Source: Vespula vulgaris
Taxonomy: Eukaryota > Arthropoda > Insecta > Hymenoptera > Vespidae
Direction of reading: 5' to 3'
DNA: 64,000 bases
NCBI RefSeq assembly: GCF_905475345.1
Contig: NC_066601.1
Location: forward strand, 2,758,501-2,822,500
In this document: piece after piece, positions 1 through 15,042 of the stretch
Position numbering within the stretch: the first letter of the stretch is position 1
Layout: every line of letters starts with the position of its first letter
Translations under genes and position numbers: made by a program
The notes under the pieces: model-generated
Databases searched by the model: none
What the model was told of the DNA's origin: nothing
What the model saw: only the letters and a program-made list of their open reading frames with translations

Positions 1-584
1 TGCACGTACATAGCCACGGGCATCCGTGTGTACTCGAAGGTGTGTCGAGAAAAGGGAATGGTGGTATCCTCTCGTTGGTGTATTCTAAGGGAGAATGTGT
101 TTGAGGTGGTGGTGTGTCGACAATCAAGATTACGTGGGCGGATACACGCGCAGCCCAGTGCCGGCAGTCTGGCAGTCTTGTCCTGTTTTTTTTTTCTTTC
201 TACTTCTTCTTTCTCTCCCTCTCTCTCTCCCTCCCTCCCTCTCTCTCTCTCTCTCTCTCTCTGTCTTTTTTTCTCTTTTTCTATCTTTATTTCTCTCTTT
301 TTAAAAAGTTCAAAACTTCTCTCGATTACAATAAAAAATTACGATTTATCGAAATTCCTGTAAAAAATCAAAAAAGAATAAAATAATGTAACAAGTACAG
401 AGATAATAGCGTCAGACACAGCAATCAGTATCCTCGTACCACGATAGGATCTTAACATTAGCCTTAAACAATCATTGAAAATGGCCGAGCAGAAGTTCAA
501 TGATCGGTTTTACGGCTATTTGCGTACCTCTCGTAGAACTGGTCCAGTGATACGATGTCATCCAATCTCTGTCTTTCTCTTTCT

Positions 585-592
585 CTTTTCCC

Positions 593-651
<59 letters not shown>

Positions 652-656
652 AGTTT
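585..656. repeat. (CT)n microsatellite
   Basis: Nearly uninterrupted CT dinucleotide tract. Similar tracts recur at about 200-262, 1171-1200, 2180-2208, 3981-4017 and 8757-8791 (CT), and as GA on + at about 985-1050 and 1374-1416. Confidence 0.9.
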
Positions 657-783
657 ACACGTATTCCTTTTCACTTGGTCATGCATACGAGAGAAACGAA
701 GTGAGAGAGGATCTCGAGATAAATTCATGAGCTCGATGCATCGCGCGGAGGAGGAAGAAAGAGAAGATATATACATACATACA

Positions 784-816
<33 letters not shown>

Positions 817-1365
817 TTGTTCGAGTGTGGGGAAGTTGAGTCCAAGAGCAGCTTGAACAGTTCACATGTAAATGTAAAGAGAGGGCTTTGGGGGAGAAGC
901 GAACGAACCGAGCGCATTTTATTAGCGCGCGGTGGCGAAGAGGAAAAGGAAGAGGTCGGAGGCGCAAAAGGACCACAGAAAGAGAGAGAGAGAAACAGAG
1001 AGAGAAAAGGAGATAAAAGAGGAGAGAGAGATAGAGAGAGAGAGAGAGGGAGGGTAGAGTATCTTGTAAGTCGCGCTCGTACTGACCTTGCTTCGCGCGA
1101 GAGTACGCGCGAGATTAAGCCACAGTTACCGTGACTCCAATGCTGGGATATATAAAACCAGTGAATAAATATTCTCTCTCTCTCTCTCTCTCTCTCTTTC
1201 TATTTTTCTCTCTTACCCTTTCGCTCTCTCTTTCTTTCTCTTTTTCCGTACTATGGAAAGTTACGACCGAATTTTTTCTTTTTTTTCGCTTTAAATCACG
1301 GATTAATTTCATAGATAGTTTTACTCATTCTTCTTAAAAATACAGAGATCAAGATAGAAATAGGT

Positions 1366-1420
<55 letters not shown>

Positions 1421-2689
1421 TAGATAGAAAAAGACAAAAAAAATATAGAAATAAAGAATACGATAGACAGAGAAAGAAATAATGATTGTAAAATAGAACC
1501 ATTGAGATTACAATAAATTCGGCTTCTATCAATTCTTTCATTTTCTTCTTTATACCTGAGTTTACAACGAATTCGACGTAATAACGCGTGAAGCGGCGTT
1601 TACAGTGCGTCCAGAGCAAGGAAGAAACCCGTTGGTGATTTCAACAGAGGCAAGAAGAGGTTTTGCGCATTAGGTGTCTGTGTACACGTATGTAAGTATG
1701 TACATACGTACGAAAGTATGTATATATGTGTGTGTGTGTGTGTATGCATGTATATATACTTATATGAAAGAGGAAAGAGGGCTGGGAAAGATGTGGAGAG
1801 AAGGCAATTGTGCGAGGCAATCAAAAGCGCGTTCTACCCTAAAAACCATGACAAAATGCAGTCGCTTCGCTCTAACTTCGTGCTTGTATGTATGTGTAAA
1901 AGAGAGAGGAAAGAAAAAGAGAGAGAGAGAGAGAGAAGAAAAACGAAGGGGGTTGGAGCACGGGGTATAACTAAAATCTTCATCGTCTTCGTCAGGACAC
2001 ACAAGGATAAGAAAGTAAAAAAAAAAAGTAGAAAGCAAAAGAAAAAAAAAATCACAAGAACAAAAAAAAAGAAAAGAAAAAAGAAGGAAGCATCGAAGAA
2101 GAAGAAGAAGAGACGCCTCGAAACTCGACATGAAATTGAACTTCGACGAGATCATCTTTCGATTTGACTTCTTTTTTTTCTATTTCTCTCTCTCTCTCTC
2201 TCTCTCTTTTTTCTCTTTCTCTCTGTCTTCAGACGCATTCCAAAGAGCACTTTGGAGTAAGTCATTCGTTCGAGGACGAACGCGTTTAAGGATTTGTCCT
2301 GTGACGAGTTGGGAATAAAAAAGTGTGAACTTTCAGTGAGATGGAAGAAATCGTTAAGAGTGGAAGAAAGATATCCGTAGCACGGTAATTCTTCGGTGAC
2401 GGTGAGCGACCTTCGACTATCTCTTTCTCTTTCTCTTTCTCTTTCTCCTTCTCTCTCTTTCTTTCTCTCTCCTTCTTTCTCGCCTTCTTTCTCTTTCCAA
2501 GCTAGCCAACTCTCTTTCTCTTCAGTTGAAGCTTCTCTCGGCGCATCAATAGAGTCATTAGTCACGGCCGTCGGTATACCCACGATATTTGTTCCTCGCC
2601 TACCTGCGAACCTAGCCTCTTCTTTTTTCATCTCCGCCTACCGTACTCCGGATCGTTACTTTCGAGTTTCTCTTTCTCCCACTTTCTCT

Positions 2690-2876
2690 CCTTCTTTCTT
2701 GCGGCCAACATCTCTCTCTCTCTATCTCTCTCTCTCCTTTTCTCTCTTTTTTCTATCTCTATCTATCTCTATCTCTATCTATCCCTATCTATCTCTACCT
2801 CTATCTACCTTTTTATCTCTCTATCTCCATCTTTCTCTTCTTCTATCATCTCCTTGAAATTTGTTGTCCTTTCTTC

Positions 2877-2932
<56 letters not shown>
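2690..2932. repeat. Compound CT / CTAT microsatellite
   Basis: CT repeats grade into a CTAT/CTCTAT block (about 2,750-2,830), followed by a pure CT tract at 2,880-2,932. One of the largest simple-sequence blocks in the ci 5' region. Confidence 0.85.
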
Positions 2933-2936
<4 letters not shown>

Positions 2937-3975
2937 TTATATTATTAATACTATCATCAGATTTGTATCGAGTTATTTTTGATTAAAAATTTTCAATATT
3001 TATTCTCAAATTGAGAACGCAGTAAAAGCATTAGAATCTCTATCTAAGCGTCGTGATTTGTTTCTGATAAAAAGAGAGGCAATAAAAAAAAAATAATAAT
3101 AATAAAATAAAAAAAGAAAATAATTGAAAAAGTTAGTATAATTTAGTAGAGAATTTAATACGAGTCTTGACGTCTGTATCAAGAGATGATAAACAAGCGT
3201 AAGAACCGATTGCGAAAACGTCTGTATCGTCTAATGAACGGTAGACGCGTTATACGCTCTCTACCACTACGAAGAACACGACCATTCGCCGACAGAATAC
3301 ATGCGAGGAGAACCAGTAGGGGCACTTCTTGTCGGCACCTTTGATGTGCGCGTGACGAATACGGTTCATATTTGATGAACCAACTTCTCTCTCTCTCTCT
3401 TTCTCTCTCTTTCTTTCTCTCTCTATCTCTCTTTCTCTCTCTCTCTCTTTCTCTTTACGCTCATCTCGTGATAGTTTTGCACGCGTGCTAGTTTCCAGAT
3501 CACGAAGGTGATTAAACATACAAAATGGGATAAAAAGAATTCGAACGTCTAGAGCAACGACGTTAATTAAGTTATAATTTAAGAGAAATTTTATTTAATT
3601 ATTTATAGTATAAAAATGATTTAATAATATACATTGATCATGTCTGGATTATTATCTTAATAAATTAATACGATCGGATATAAATCATATCGTTTAATAA
3701 TTTTCTTTTGCTCGTTTACATGAATCGTACGGATGATATTTTAAATTCCAATTGCTAGAATATGTTAAATCTTTTTTTTACGAAAGAAATAATATCGAAG
3801 GAATATCTATATCCAATGATGAGAATATTCGAAAGACCTGTTTCCGATTATTCGATAAATCCGAGCAGAACAGGCAGCTCTTTAACTCGTTCGACGATAG
3901 AGTCATAAAAATGGAAACTTTGTGGAGGGAAGGATAATTCGTATATCGTGAGATCGTGTTCACCGTGTTACCCGT

Positions 3976-4021
<46 letters not shown>

Positions 4022-7000
4022 CTCTCTCTCTCTCGATCGAAACGAGTCGTTTTCCAAGCTGGATCGTCGGAACGATGAATAATTCAATGAGTAACGCGTA
4101 TCGATTTTGTGCACGAATTACTTCATTAAAGTCGTTCACTTCGTGGCCCGTTAAATGAGTGGTCTTGGCTGTTCGAGCGGACTGAATAACGATTTTCTTT
4201 TGGAAAATTTAGAAGGACAGGGAAAAGAGAGATGAAGAACAAGCTTCACGTGGGAATCATCAGTGTACGCAGATATTATCGGATTTACGATCGAGTTTGT
4301 TGGAAGAAAACGAACGTGAGGATGAAGGAGATGAAGAAAAAGATGAAAATGAAGACGAAGAAGAAGATGCGTAAAGTCGTCTAATAACAACGGCAGCGTC
4401 GTTTTGAACGTCCTCGTTAGACGTTACGGAATATTATTCGACGAATATATTCCACGTCTGCTATATCCCTTTAGAACATGCCTCGCATCCGTTAGTGCCC
4501 GTTAAAGAGACGCCTCCGAAAGTGGTAGAGATCAGAGAGAAAGAGGGAAGCGCGATAAATCTAGCGGGTGGTGCGATAAATTTCTTTCGCGGAAACACAA
4601 AAAGCGCATTAATGTTAAGCGCGAACGAACGACTACTCTCACCGACGAGAATTGCCACGAAAAGGACCTTTCTGCGGTATCGACCGTGGAAAAGAGTGAG
4701 AGGATTTTACTTTGATCGATGGTGTACTTTTTTCAAGGGGGAGTTCGATCGTACGATAGCTTCGAGTTTCTTTTCTTTTTGTTTCTTTTTTTTTCGAGAT
4801 CGAAATAGTCGTTAAAGTAATAAATAAGTTCGCTCGTATTTCACAGGACTCGAAAAATGTATAAGTTCTTTTTTCTCTTTTTAGTATTACTCCTTCAAAA
4901 TCATATCATACTAATACATTATTGAACTACTTGTCAATCATAAAATTGTCGGAATTTCGAAAATTTGTTAAACGAGAGTCCGGATGATCGTAGAAAAGAA
5001 TGCTTGAAAGAAAAAGAAAAATTAAGTTCGCAAATCGTAAAACACAATTTCATGATTCATTTAATAGTATAATATTAGTTAATTCGATTTGACGGAGGAT
5101 CAAATCGTAAAAAGTTTTTAATGGAAAGATCCAAAATGGAAGAAGAAAGATGCATACAAATGTTGCGCAGAGCTACTAATTGAAAATACGATGGTCGAGC
5201 GTAACGAATGATCGAGTTCTCCTATCCTGTAACGAATATCACCTCTTCTCTCTTCTCTCTTCTTGTCCTAGTGATTTTACCCTTGGAGGACGAACGAACG
5301 AGCGGTTTAAATGAATTAGACGCACGTACGCGCGAGGTAGTGCGAAGCGTTCAAATAGCCTATAAATAACGCCGCGAGCTAGCATATAGCGCCGTTAAGC
5401 TGGATTTTCAACGAAGCCGCGCCTTCGATAGATCCGCAACGACGGCTCGCATATCGATCGGCTTCGCGACCGATCACGCGTGTAAATATCTTGATTAACG
5501 AGCCTCTCGATTACCATCGAGCTTGGTGCCGAGACATGGCGAGGCGCCTCGCAAAATATCGCGCTTACGGCTGTCACTTGAAGCGAATCCGTTCGAAACC
5601 TACTCCGTGCCCGTTATAACTCAACAACGATTTTGTAGGTGATCCTTGTCGATCATCTACAATAATATATGCAACAAACTCTTAAATTCATTTTTAAACG
5701 ATTCTCTTTAACTTCTCTTCTTTTTTAATTTTTCTACGATTCAATGTAACGAATTTCTTCTTCGATAATAACAAAGAAAATTTGTTAAGTTATTATCGAT
5801 TAGATACAATTTCTTATTTATCGATCAATTTTTGTACATAGGAGATAAATGAAATTCCTAAATTTCATTTAGTTTCCAGCTTCTTTTTTTCTAAAATTTT
5901 TATTGAATTATGAATTTTAATAATTTAATTATTTTTTTTTTATTTAATAGTTCAACGATTTGTTTCTACATACATTCCAAGGAAAACAAGTTCAAATTCG
6001 TGCCTTTTCTTTGACGAATTTTCGCAATAGAGTTTGTTCTTCACACTATGGTTCCATTAACGTTCGGAGAAATTCGGCACGAAGTATGAGTGGCAAAGTG
6101 CCAAGATTGCTATAGTAAATCATGCGGAATTCGTTCCCGATGATTCGATGAGTTAGCTGAAATCGCATTCTAACACTCGTACTTAACCCATTATGATTCG
6201 AATCATTTTATTTTTTTCTCTCTCTCTTTTTCTCTTTTTCAACTTTGATTTCGCTTGTAAAAAAATATTATTTCATACCTTTGATACAGGATGTATTTTT
6301 CTTGGGAAGAAAAAAAAACCATACAGTATTATACTGATTATCAAGTAAATATTAAAGCAGATAGAGAATACTATTATAATACGTTTTACAAAATTGCACA
6401 AAAAAACTAAATTATTGTATAAATTAGAAACCAAACATAAACGTGTTGCAATTTTTCGACCACACGCATTGAATGGTTCTAACTCGAAATAGGATAACAA
6501 AATGTTAAATAAAAAATGAATAATTTAAATATGTAAATAATTTAACACAGGATTTATTTAATTTATCCTGTTAATCGAATTTCTCGAACATAGTGGTAGA
6601 TCTTTTGATATACTATCAAAAAACAAAGAAGAGTTTTTCTCACGACTCAGCTTCGTTCTTTTTCTTTTTTTTCTCGTTTCTTTTCTTTTTTCTTGTTCCG
6701 TTCTATTCTTTTTTTTGTTCCTTACTTTTTCATCACACTTTCCCCACTTGTCTTCTTCCTTCTCGTCGCTTCTTGTGAAACAAGCGCGTGCCGTTCACCA
6801 TCCCGGCACGTCTACCATATGGTTGCTTTACTCTCTCAAGCGAGTCCTGTGACTTGCATTCAGCAAGACGCTGCAATAAATATCATAACTCGAGACCCCA
6901 TGGAAGTGTTAGGTTCCAGACGACTCTGTGACCCTCCCCTGATGATGTTTTTACGTTTTACTTACGATCTCTCGAAGGCCACGTATTACTTCGAACGTGA

Positions 7001-8752
7001 TTCTGAATATATTTATTCCTCGAATTTCTTTTCGAAGAAATCTATTATAATGTTTAATTTCAAAAGTAATTTTTTTCTAACTACAATTTATTATTTGATT
7101 ATTATTTAAAAAACTATGCCAACCTAAAGATAAAAGTCATGACTATTTTAACTTCCTCGTTCCTTTTTTGGTCCACACGTGACTCCATTTCCACGTCATC
7201 CTTTTTCTGGAACCTGCACGTGGCTCAACAAGGAAACCTAACAGATGTCTTGCTTAACTTGCCTCATTAACACGAGTCACGTTAATGAGCTTGCGAACCT
7301 CATCATTCTTCTTCTTTTCTGCTTTAGAAAGTCAAGATTCTTCTTCTTCTTCTTCTTTTTTTCCTCTTTTGAAATTACTAAAGAAAAAGAAAAAAAAGGA
7401 AAAAGGAAAAAAAAGGTAAAGGAAGAGAAACAAAACCTTTTTCTTTTTTCTTGTTTTTACGAAATACGTCGATCGATCCCAAGAATGATTTTCATTTCCG
7501 GTTTTTTAACATTCGAGAAAGCACGTCATGAGCTTTCCATCAGGCTTTAGGTAGAGGTTGGTTGGTCGGTCGGTTGTTTGGTCGGTTCGATCAAAAGAGT
7601 CTTACTTAAAATCTGTTTAAAGAAAGGCATTACGAAAGTACCGCTTCGAAGGCTGTAGGAATGTCAAAAAGGTTCCATGGCAGACGGACTGTAGGTAAAG
7701 ATAGATGCGTCGGTTTCCGGCGTGTCGAGTTAACGACTCGAGTTTTATCTCTTAGCTCCTGCTGCTGCCGTAGCTCCCTTCTCTCTTTCACTTTAGTCTT
7801 ACTCTTTTCTTCTTTATTCCCCCGCATCTTTATTTCTTTTTCTTTTCCTTTTTTTCTTTCTTTTTTTTTTCCCCTATAAAATGTTTTCAACGGTTAGATA
7901 TCTAAATTTATAACAACGATTATAAGTAAGCCATAACTATTTATGGAGGGGATGTTTTGTATGTAAATATATTCACATTTTATTACGATATCGATTATTT
8001 TGTAAAAATATTTATCGAAATTTATCAAGGTATTCGTTTCTTTTTTGCGTTCGTGTGTTCCACGAATAACGTCGCTACTTTTTCGATACTGATCGTTTAG
8101 TGAGAATTATTTGACATATCAGAAAGTTTTTACTAAAGTTTTTTTCATATTAGAAAGTATTTTTATAACAATGTTTTATATGTTTGATAATAATAAATAA
8201 ATATATTCATATAAAAACATGTCAAACTTTCTCATGATACATTAATGTCAATCGTATTACAAGTAAACATTTTTTTACCAATTAATTACATAAAAACGTA
8301 GTAAAACCATTTTTCTTTTTTTGTAAGAAGGTGAAGAGAAAATTGAAAAAAAGATAAGAACTACTTTGTATGTCGTTTGATAAATATCAAACATGTGGAC
8401 GATAATCAGGGAAGATAGGACGACAAGGAGAGAACATGTTTTAAGAAAAGGAAAGAAAAAAGAGAAGATGAAAAGAAAATGAAAAGAAAAATAAAAAAAG
8501 ATCTCACTTTCGCGAAAATCATCTTATCGTACATGAATTTCAAAGATAGAAGGAGACGAAGGAAGGCTTCTTCTTTGGCTAGGAGGAACACGTTCACGAG
8601 ATAGTGAAAGCGTAAACTGACTCGAAAGCGAGAGGTTGTTCTGTTAAGCCTATTTGCTCGCTGTGTACAGCGGCTCGTGTCTCTACGTAACAAATTAAGC
8701 TTCGCGAAGGTACATACGATGTGGTATCGTTTATCTCGATGGTATTACTCGT

Positions 8753-8794
<42 letters not shown>

Positions 8795-10219
8795 GGGAGT
8801 TAAGAACGATCGACTTAAAGAATTTCTTACGATCTCACATCGACGCGATCTCACTTTCCTGATCCTGTTTGCTCGCGGAAAAGATGCAAAGCCGTTAAAC
8901 ATCGAAGCGTGAACATAAAGCAGGTAACAAGAGGTTGCCAGAGTGAGACAGGTGGGACTATCTGTGTGAGCAAAGTTAAACGGCTTAACCGGTTGACTTT
9001 GCTTGGCAAACTAGCGGAAGCAAGAGGCTAATATTTAAACAGCCAGAAGTATTGCAGGAGACAACTCGCGACGCGTGCCGATATATCATCTCTGTGTTTC
9101 ACATCGAAAAATAAGAAAAACAATCTTTCTTCTTTTTCTGCTACTTCTTTTTTTCTTTCTTTTGTAAAAATGTTTCGAATGTATCGATCGAAAATTATTA
9201 TTCGTTCGATATATGGTATTTATTTATTTATTTTTTTTTGTTTACTATAGAATTATCATATCAAAGTTATCTTTAAATATTATTTAAGACGATACTTATC
9301 GTGTTAAATCAATCATTTTTATCTTATCAATGGGAAATGTATTTAAAATTATTGTAGTTTTTATTAATTGATTTCCATTATTAGAAATTATATATGTGAC
9401 AATTTTGACTCATCATTGTTTAGATTTTAATAGTGTTAATTTGTAGGATAAACCGTGCCTAATTAATGACATGTTATATAAAAGTGACGAAAGGAGAAAT
9501 GGACACAATGTCAATACAGAATTCTTTTATTTCATTTCACCTGTCGAGTAGTCGTCCCCTAAGAAAACGATTTTTTGTAGACACTCTCTACAAACAAGCT
9601 AGTATATATCTACATAGAAATATATGGAGAAGTAAGAAAGACAAGAAAAAAAAAGAAAGGAAGAAAGTAAGTCTTTGAGGACACAAGACTCGGACCATTT
9701 CCTTCTGCTTCGAGCGTGACGAAACGTCGTCGCTCATAACATACGTTTCTACTTAATCTTCTGAATCAGAATATTTCAAGATAATTTACTTTAATCATAC
9801 ACGACGAGACATCCTGCACCATCGTGAATTGTTTATCCCATTTGTTATAAAGCATCGGTAAAATTTTCTAAACTAATTTAAAAAAGCATTATTAAAGTAG
9901 TCTTAAAAAAAAAAAGAAAGAAAGAAAGAAAGAAAAGGAAAAGTAATTAAAACCTTAGAACGACTTACAGACATTTCAAACAAATATTTCTTCTTGTTAC
10001 TTCATAAGAAAACGAGATAATTGCATTCGAACGGGAAGACATTGAATTAATTCAGGACATCGAACGATTGCATTTCATTTATCGATTTAACAACTTAACA
10101 GCGAAAGAAAAAAGGAGTATGTAGATTCTTGGACACGACGTGGTATCGATTAGAAATTTTCTTCTTTGATTTATTCGAAAGAATGTCGTAAGTGATCGGA
10201 TGTACTGTTCGATTTCCAG

Positions 10220-11419
10220 ATTGTCCGGTAGCACAACGGCGATCAGCAGTAGTGGTAACGGAGGTAGTGGGAACGGCAGTGGTGGTGGAGGAGCAGGAGC
10301 AGGAGCAGGAGGAGGAGGAGGAGGAGGAGGTGGTGGTAGTGGTGGTGGTGGAGGTGGTGGAGGAGGAAGTGGAGGTGGCAGTGGTGGAGGAAACGGAGGT
10401 GCTGGGGGAGGAGGTGGAGGCGGTGGTGGCGGAGGAGACGGTGGAGGCGGTGGGGCCACGAGTGGTGGCGGAAACGTTGGAGGGGGCGGGACCGCAGGGA
10501 ACGGGATTTCCAGCGGCGATTTCCTCCGTAGAAGTCACCCCCTCTCGGAGCATACGGCCCTGCATCCCACCTACCGGCTCAACTACATGGACCACCTTTA
10601 TCATCAGCTTCAGGCCTCCACGCACAGTCCAAGCGCCTCGTTACACGGTAATTACCTTACCCTTGTACTTGTCTTCGGATAATTAGAACGGCCTACGGCC
10701 TCGGGGAATACGCACTTTCCTTTATTGTCCCTTGTCTCGGACGATTACTATGGAAGACGTTTAAACAGCTCTCCTCTCTTCTTCCTTATGTCTATCATTT
10801 TTTTTTTTTCTCGGTAATACTCGAATCTTAGCTTGTCTAGTAATTTTATTTCAATGTTCTTTTAAAAGATTTTGTTTTTCTAGTTTCTTTTTTTTTCCGA
10901 AGAGAGAAATAATTTCATTCAATGTTACACGTTCTTTGAATATTTAATCTGATCATTTTCAATATATAACGAGGTTATTATCGACCTAACGATATTATTT
11001 TTCTTTGAAACTTTTTGAGGCAAATCAATTGGAAAAAAGAAATTACTTTCGAAGAATATTTGTAAGTATGTACTTGGAATTTTAATTGTATTCGTTTATT
11101 TTGATGATTGCTTAAATTTCATGATTAAATGCTATATATAAAGTATAACAATAGATAATATCAAATCATTGATTGAATAGTGTCTTTGATGATGATCGAG
11201 ATTATGTTCAATATTTCCGTGAAACTATTCTATGGTCTATCTTGATAAAGTTCTGTTCAATGTCTCATTGAAACAACATCTCGAATGCTTGAAACTCGAC
11301 TATCCTAGGACTTTGAAATCTCCTTAGCTACTCCTCCCGTTGGTTCTATCAAAAGGGCCCGCATTTCCGGCGGAAAATATATTCAATACACCGTACAAAG
11401 CCCTCTTGTTAAGGCTACT

Positions 11420-11456
<37 letters not shown>

Positions 11457-14400
11457 TTATAGGATCCATCTCATGATGCTTCAAAATCTACTTCCCTTTT
11501 TGTAAACAATGATGATACGTGATATTCATGATTGGAACAAAAGTACTCACTATTTTTATTAATTTCTTTTTTTTTTTGATCGTATCGTGTTTTTCGATTT
11601 TAATCATTTGTTTCCATTAAAATGTTATCTATTTTCATTTATTTGTAGGACTGGGTGGTTTGGGGCCAGAGTATATACTCCACGCAACAGGACCATCGAG
11701 TACATTAGCATCGTCAGAGTTTCCCTTTTCCATCGACGGTGAGTATTATTAATAATTTATGATTATGGTATCATTTTTTTTTATAAATTATTTATTAATA
11801 TATCCTGACATTGCAATATTTAAAATTTGTCAAATGGATATATTATCCGAAAGTTTCTATTGTATAGATTTAAATCGTTTAGATCAGAATTTTATCACAT
11901 ATTTGTCTTAGAAAAAAGTTAAAAGTTATAATCGAGCTCATATTAAAATGAATAATTTCGTGTTATTAAAATCTTTAAGAATAAAAGCAGATATTGAAAA
12001 GGATAAGAATTTTACAAGGAAAAAAAAAGATTTACGTGATCGATAAAAAATTTGTTAGATGAAGTTGAAACAAAAAAATTGGGAGCTCTAAAACGATGTA
12101 CCCTAAACGAAAGAAATGTACGCACTAGAGCTCCTGGAATAAATTATCCTTGAACACTTATCCCGGACGCGCGATTTCTTACACTCTAAAGATCAGCTTC
12201 GTTCGAAAGACAGAGGACGTTCGACCGTTTCTACGAATAGCCTATGGAATTCGAGCTCGAAGCTAACCTTGCGTGGATCTATCCAATACCGATGAAAAAA
12301 TTCGATAAGGATAAGCGTACGCGATATTCGACACCGATATCTCGTTTCCCTCTTCAGTTGGATAGAAAAAGGATAAAAAAAATAGAGAAAGAGAGAAAGA
12401 ATAAGTGAGAAAGAGGGAGAGAGAGAGAGAGAGAAGGGGAGGCTAAGGGGAAAAGGTAGACAGGGAGAGACAAGACTAGAATAATCGTACTCGAGCTTCC
12501 ATCTTATCTTAGTCGATATTTCTAAAAATGATCTAAAGAACGTGCCAGTAAATTCACGATCGATTAAGCAATTAAGAGACACACTGCCTTAAGAAACTTT
12601 CTCTCGCCAACTTGATACATTAAATAAAATCTTTTAATTATCGAGAATCGATCTTTCCCCTTCGTTTCTTTTTTCTTGTTTCGATCAACCATAGCTTCAA
12701 GATCAACAGGCAAAGAAAGAGAGAAATACCAAAGTGGATAACGAAATAACTAAAGTGGAATGTCTTAAAATCCTTCGAGTTTCGTCACGTCGATCGCTAC
12801 CAGGTTGGACACTTGCCAGTCGAGTCAAGCCGAAGCATGCTGTTTTGCGTGCGGAGGAATTATGTGTGCCAGCTAGCCGTAGGTGTAGTAGCGCTTAACA
12901 GCAGGTAGGAGATCGACCGGTTAGGAGGCCGAGAGGCTAAAAGACGACTGAAAGGGTAAACGGGGCCTCGTTAACCGCTACCTCTGCATAATTGAATCGA
13001 CTCGGAGCGACATGACCTCATTAACACCTTAGCGCCTACCCTACAGGTTGTCTCACAATTCTTCTTCTTCCACTTGGTATCGGTAATCTTTTGATTTTCG
13101 ATACGCTTTGTTGCGTGCGAATCGATCAAGCGAATCGAATTTTCTTTTGAAAATCGTTATAAATCCAATCGATAAATTTTCATGATCGAACGAACAAATC
13201 GAGATGACGATCGTATTTTCTTGATTTTTCCTTTTTTTTTTCTTTCTTTTTTTTTCTTTAAGAATGTGAGATATCGTTGAGTATCTTTTCTTTTCTTTTT
13301 CCTTCTTTTCTTTCGATCGTTTCATCGTGATCCATACGAGGAAATATTTGTATTAAGGGATTAAGTTAATGATGTATTAATCGAAAATAAATCGATAGAA
13401 TAACGTTGAAGTTTATGGGTGAATTTGAAGAGACCTGTAGCAGCGTGGCATGCGCCGCGTAGCAGAGTAGGATCGGGTGAACCGCGTCGATCGGAGTGGC
13501 CGATTGCACCAATTTACATGTCTCAATCCCATGTTCCCTTCGCGAGAAAGAGAAAAGAGCAGCGACTTACCGAGCCGTGTAGGCCTCACGGGATATCCTC
13601 GCGTATCCTGGTCGAGAGGCACGATCACATCGAGAGAAAGAGAGAGAAAGAGAGAAAGAGAGAAACAGAGATGGAAAAGAGCAAGAGGTAAGCGAAGGAA
13701 GGATCGTTCGCATATTCATTAATCTCCGTTGGGACTTCTCCAACGACAAAGGGTCCAACCCTTCCTCTGAGAACTGATAAGATAAGGGATACTAGTTTAG
13801 GCGAAAAACGAGCTACGAAAATTCGATTGATTTCACCTTGGATCAACTACGACGAATTCGACTTCTCCAAATTTAGCTACCTATTTATATTTCATTAACA
13901 CGTTTAACGCATTTTATAAGGCCAAGGTTACTACGTATTGCTAAATTTTCCATTCAATCAATCGTAAATTATCGTTATTATGTACGCATCTTGTTTTATT
14001 ATCGTATCGTATCGATATGTATTTACGAATGCACACGCCATGATACAAACGTGATTTTAATTTACAATTAGAAAATTTGGAATATATATGTGAGACTCGT
14101 TATTAATTTAATTACAAGGTTTTATCAATATAATTATTATTAATCGATCAAATTTAAGGTGACACGATCCGCGAAGAGCTACATTATTTTATTTGTAATA
14201 ATATAAAAAATTATGAATGTTATAATTGGCATACTATTAACTTTGCACTGTCATTTACTGAATTTTGTGAAAAAAGAGAAAGATAATACCTATTTAATTG
14301 AGTAATACAATTTTTTAAATCGAGTCTCCATAAACGAAAGTACATACCTATACGCAACAAAGAAGAACAAGAAGAATAATATATCATTGAGAAGAGAAGG

Positions 14401-14686
14401 AGAAAGAAAAAAATATGTTCTGTCGAACATCAAGCAATATATTTGACAAGATTGACTCCGTAGGAAGCGGCTCGTTTCGTTAAATTAACGCTCGCGACAC
14501 GCTCGATCGAGACGAGAGAAGAAGAAAAAGAAAAAGAACAAGAATAAGAACAAGAAGAAGAAGTACAAGAAGAAGAAGAAGAAGAAGAAGAAACAAAGAA
14601 GAAAAGAAAAAATAAAAAAAGCGATGGCTCATGAAGAGATAGAAGATACAGAGAGAAAGAGAAAGAGAAAGAGAGACAAAAAAAAC

Positions 14687-14743
<57 letters not shown>

Positions 14744-15002
14744 TGATGCTTTTGAAGCGGCAAAAGGGAAAGGAGATACTACGGTTAAAGGGCCATTCGC
14801 CTTAACATGATGTTGAAGAGGTAGAGAGGAGACGTACCGCCGAATACGTTACCTTTCCGTCTCTTCCATTCGTTGGTACTCGCCGTAAATTGGATCACCG
14901 GTCGAATTAATAACCCACGAAAGGATAAAAGACCATTCTGGCGCATGGTGGGTTGCGTCTGCGGAATGGGATAGAATGGAAGAGTTGAGATAGAAGGAGT
15001 AA

Positions 15003-15042
<40 letters not shown>

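Larger units (their letters stand above)
1..10199. other. Non-coding 5' region of ci, rich in CT/GA tracts
   Basis: I find no supported coding exon here. The sequence is dominated by polypyrimidine and polypurine microsatellites separated by AT-rich spacers. Several GC-richer islands stand out: 5,280-5,620, 6,780-6,960 and 8,880-9,070. They look like regulatory elements or untranslated exons rather than coding sequence, because every frame is soon closed. The missing first ci exon may be here or upstream. An ATG at 481 in a good context opens a frame, but that frame runs straight into a CT microsatellite and shows no family resemblance. Confidence 0.6.

Noticed and set aside
475..580. ATG at 481 in a good context as the first ci exon (MAEQKFNDRFYGYLRTSRRT)
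   Set aside because: No donor with the right phase for 10,220 is visible before the CT microsatellite, and nothing resembles known Ci N-termini.
28..1134. Open frames of 60-219 codons rich in Ser/Leu/Arg/Glu across CT/GA tracts
   Set aside because: They are translations of dinucleotide repeats with no conserved segment, and they occur on both strands over the same bases.
10079..10686. Pro-rich, Ser/Thr-rich and Val/Glu-rich frames opposite and alongside the glycine tract
   Set aside because: They are shadows of the GGN repeat; only the Gly frame continues into conserved Ci sequence and splices in phase.
13419..13722. Arg/Ser-rich frames over the 13.4-13.7 kb island
   Set aside because: Overlapping frames on both strands, ending in a GA microsatellite, with no splice context; the island is better seen as regulatory.
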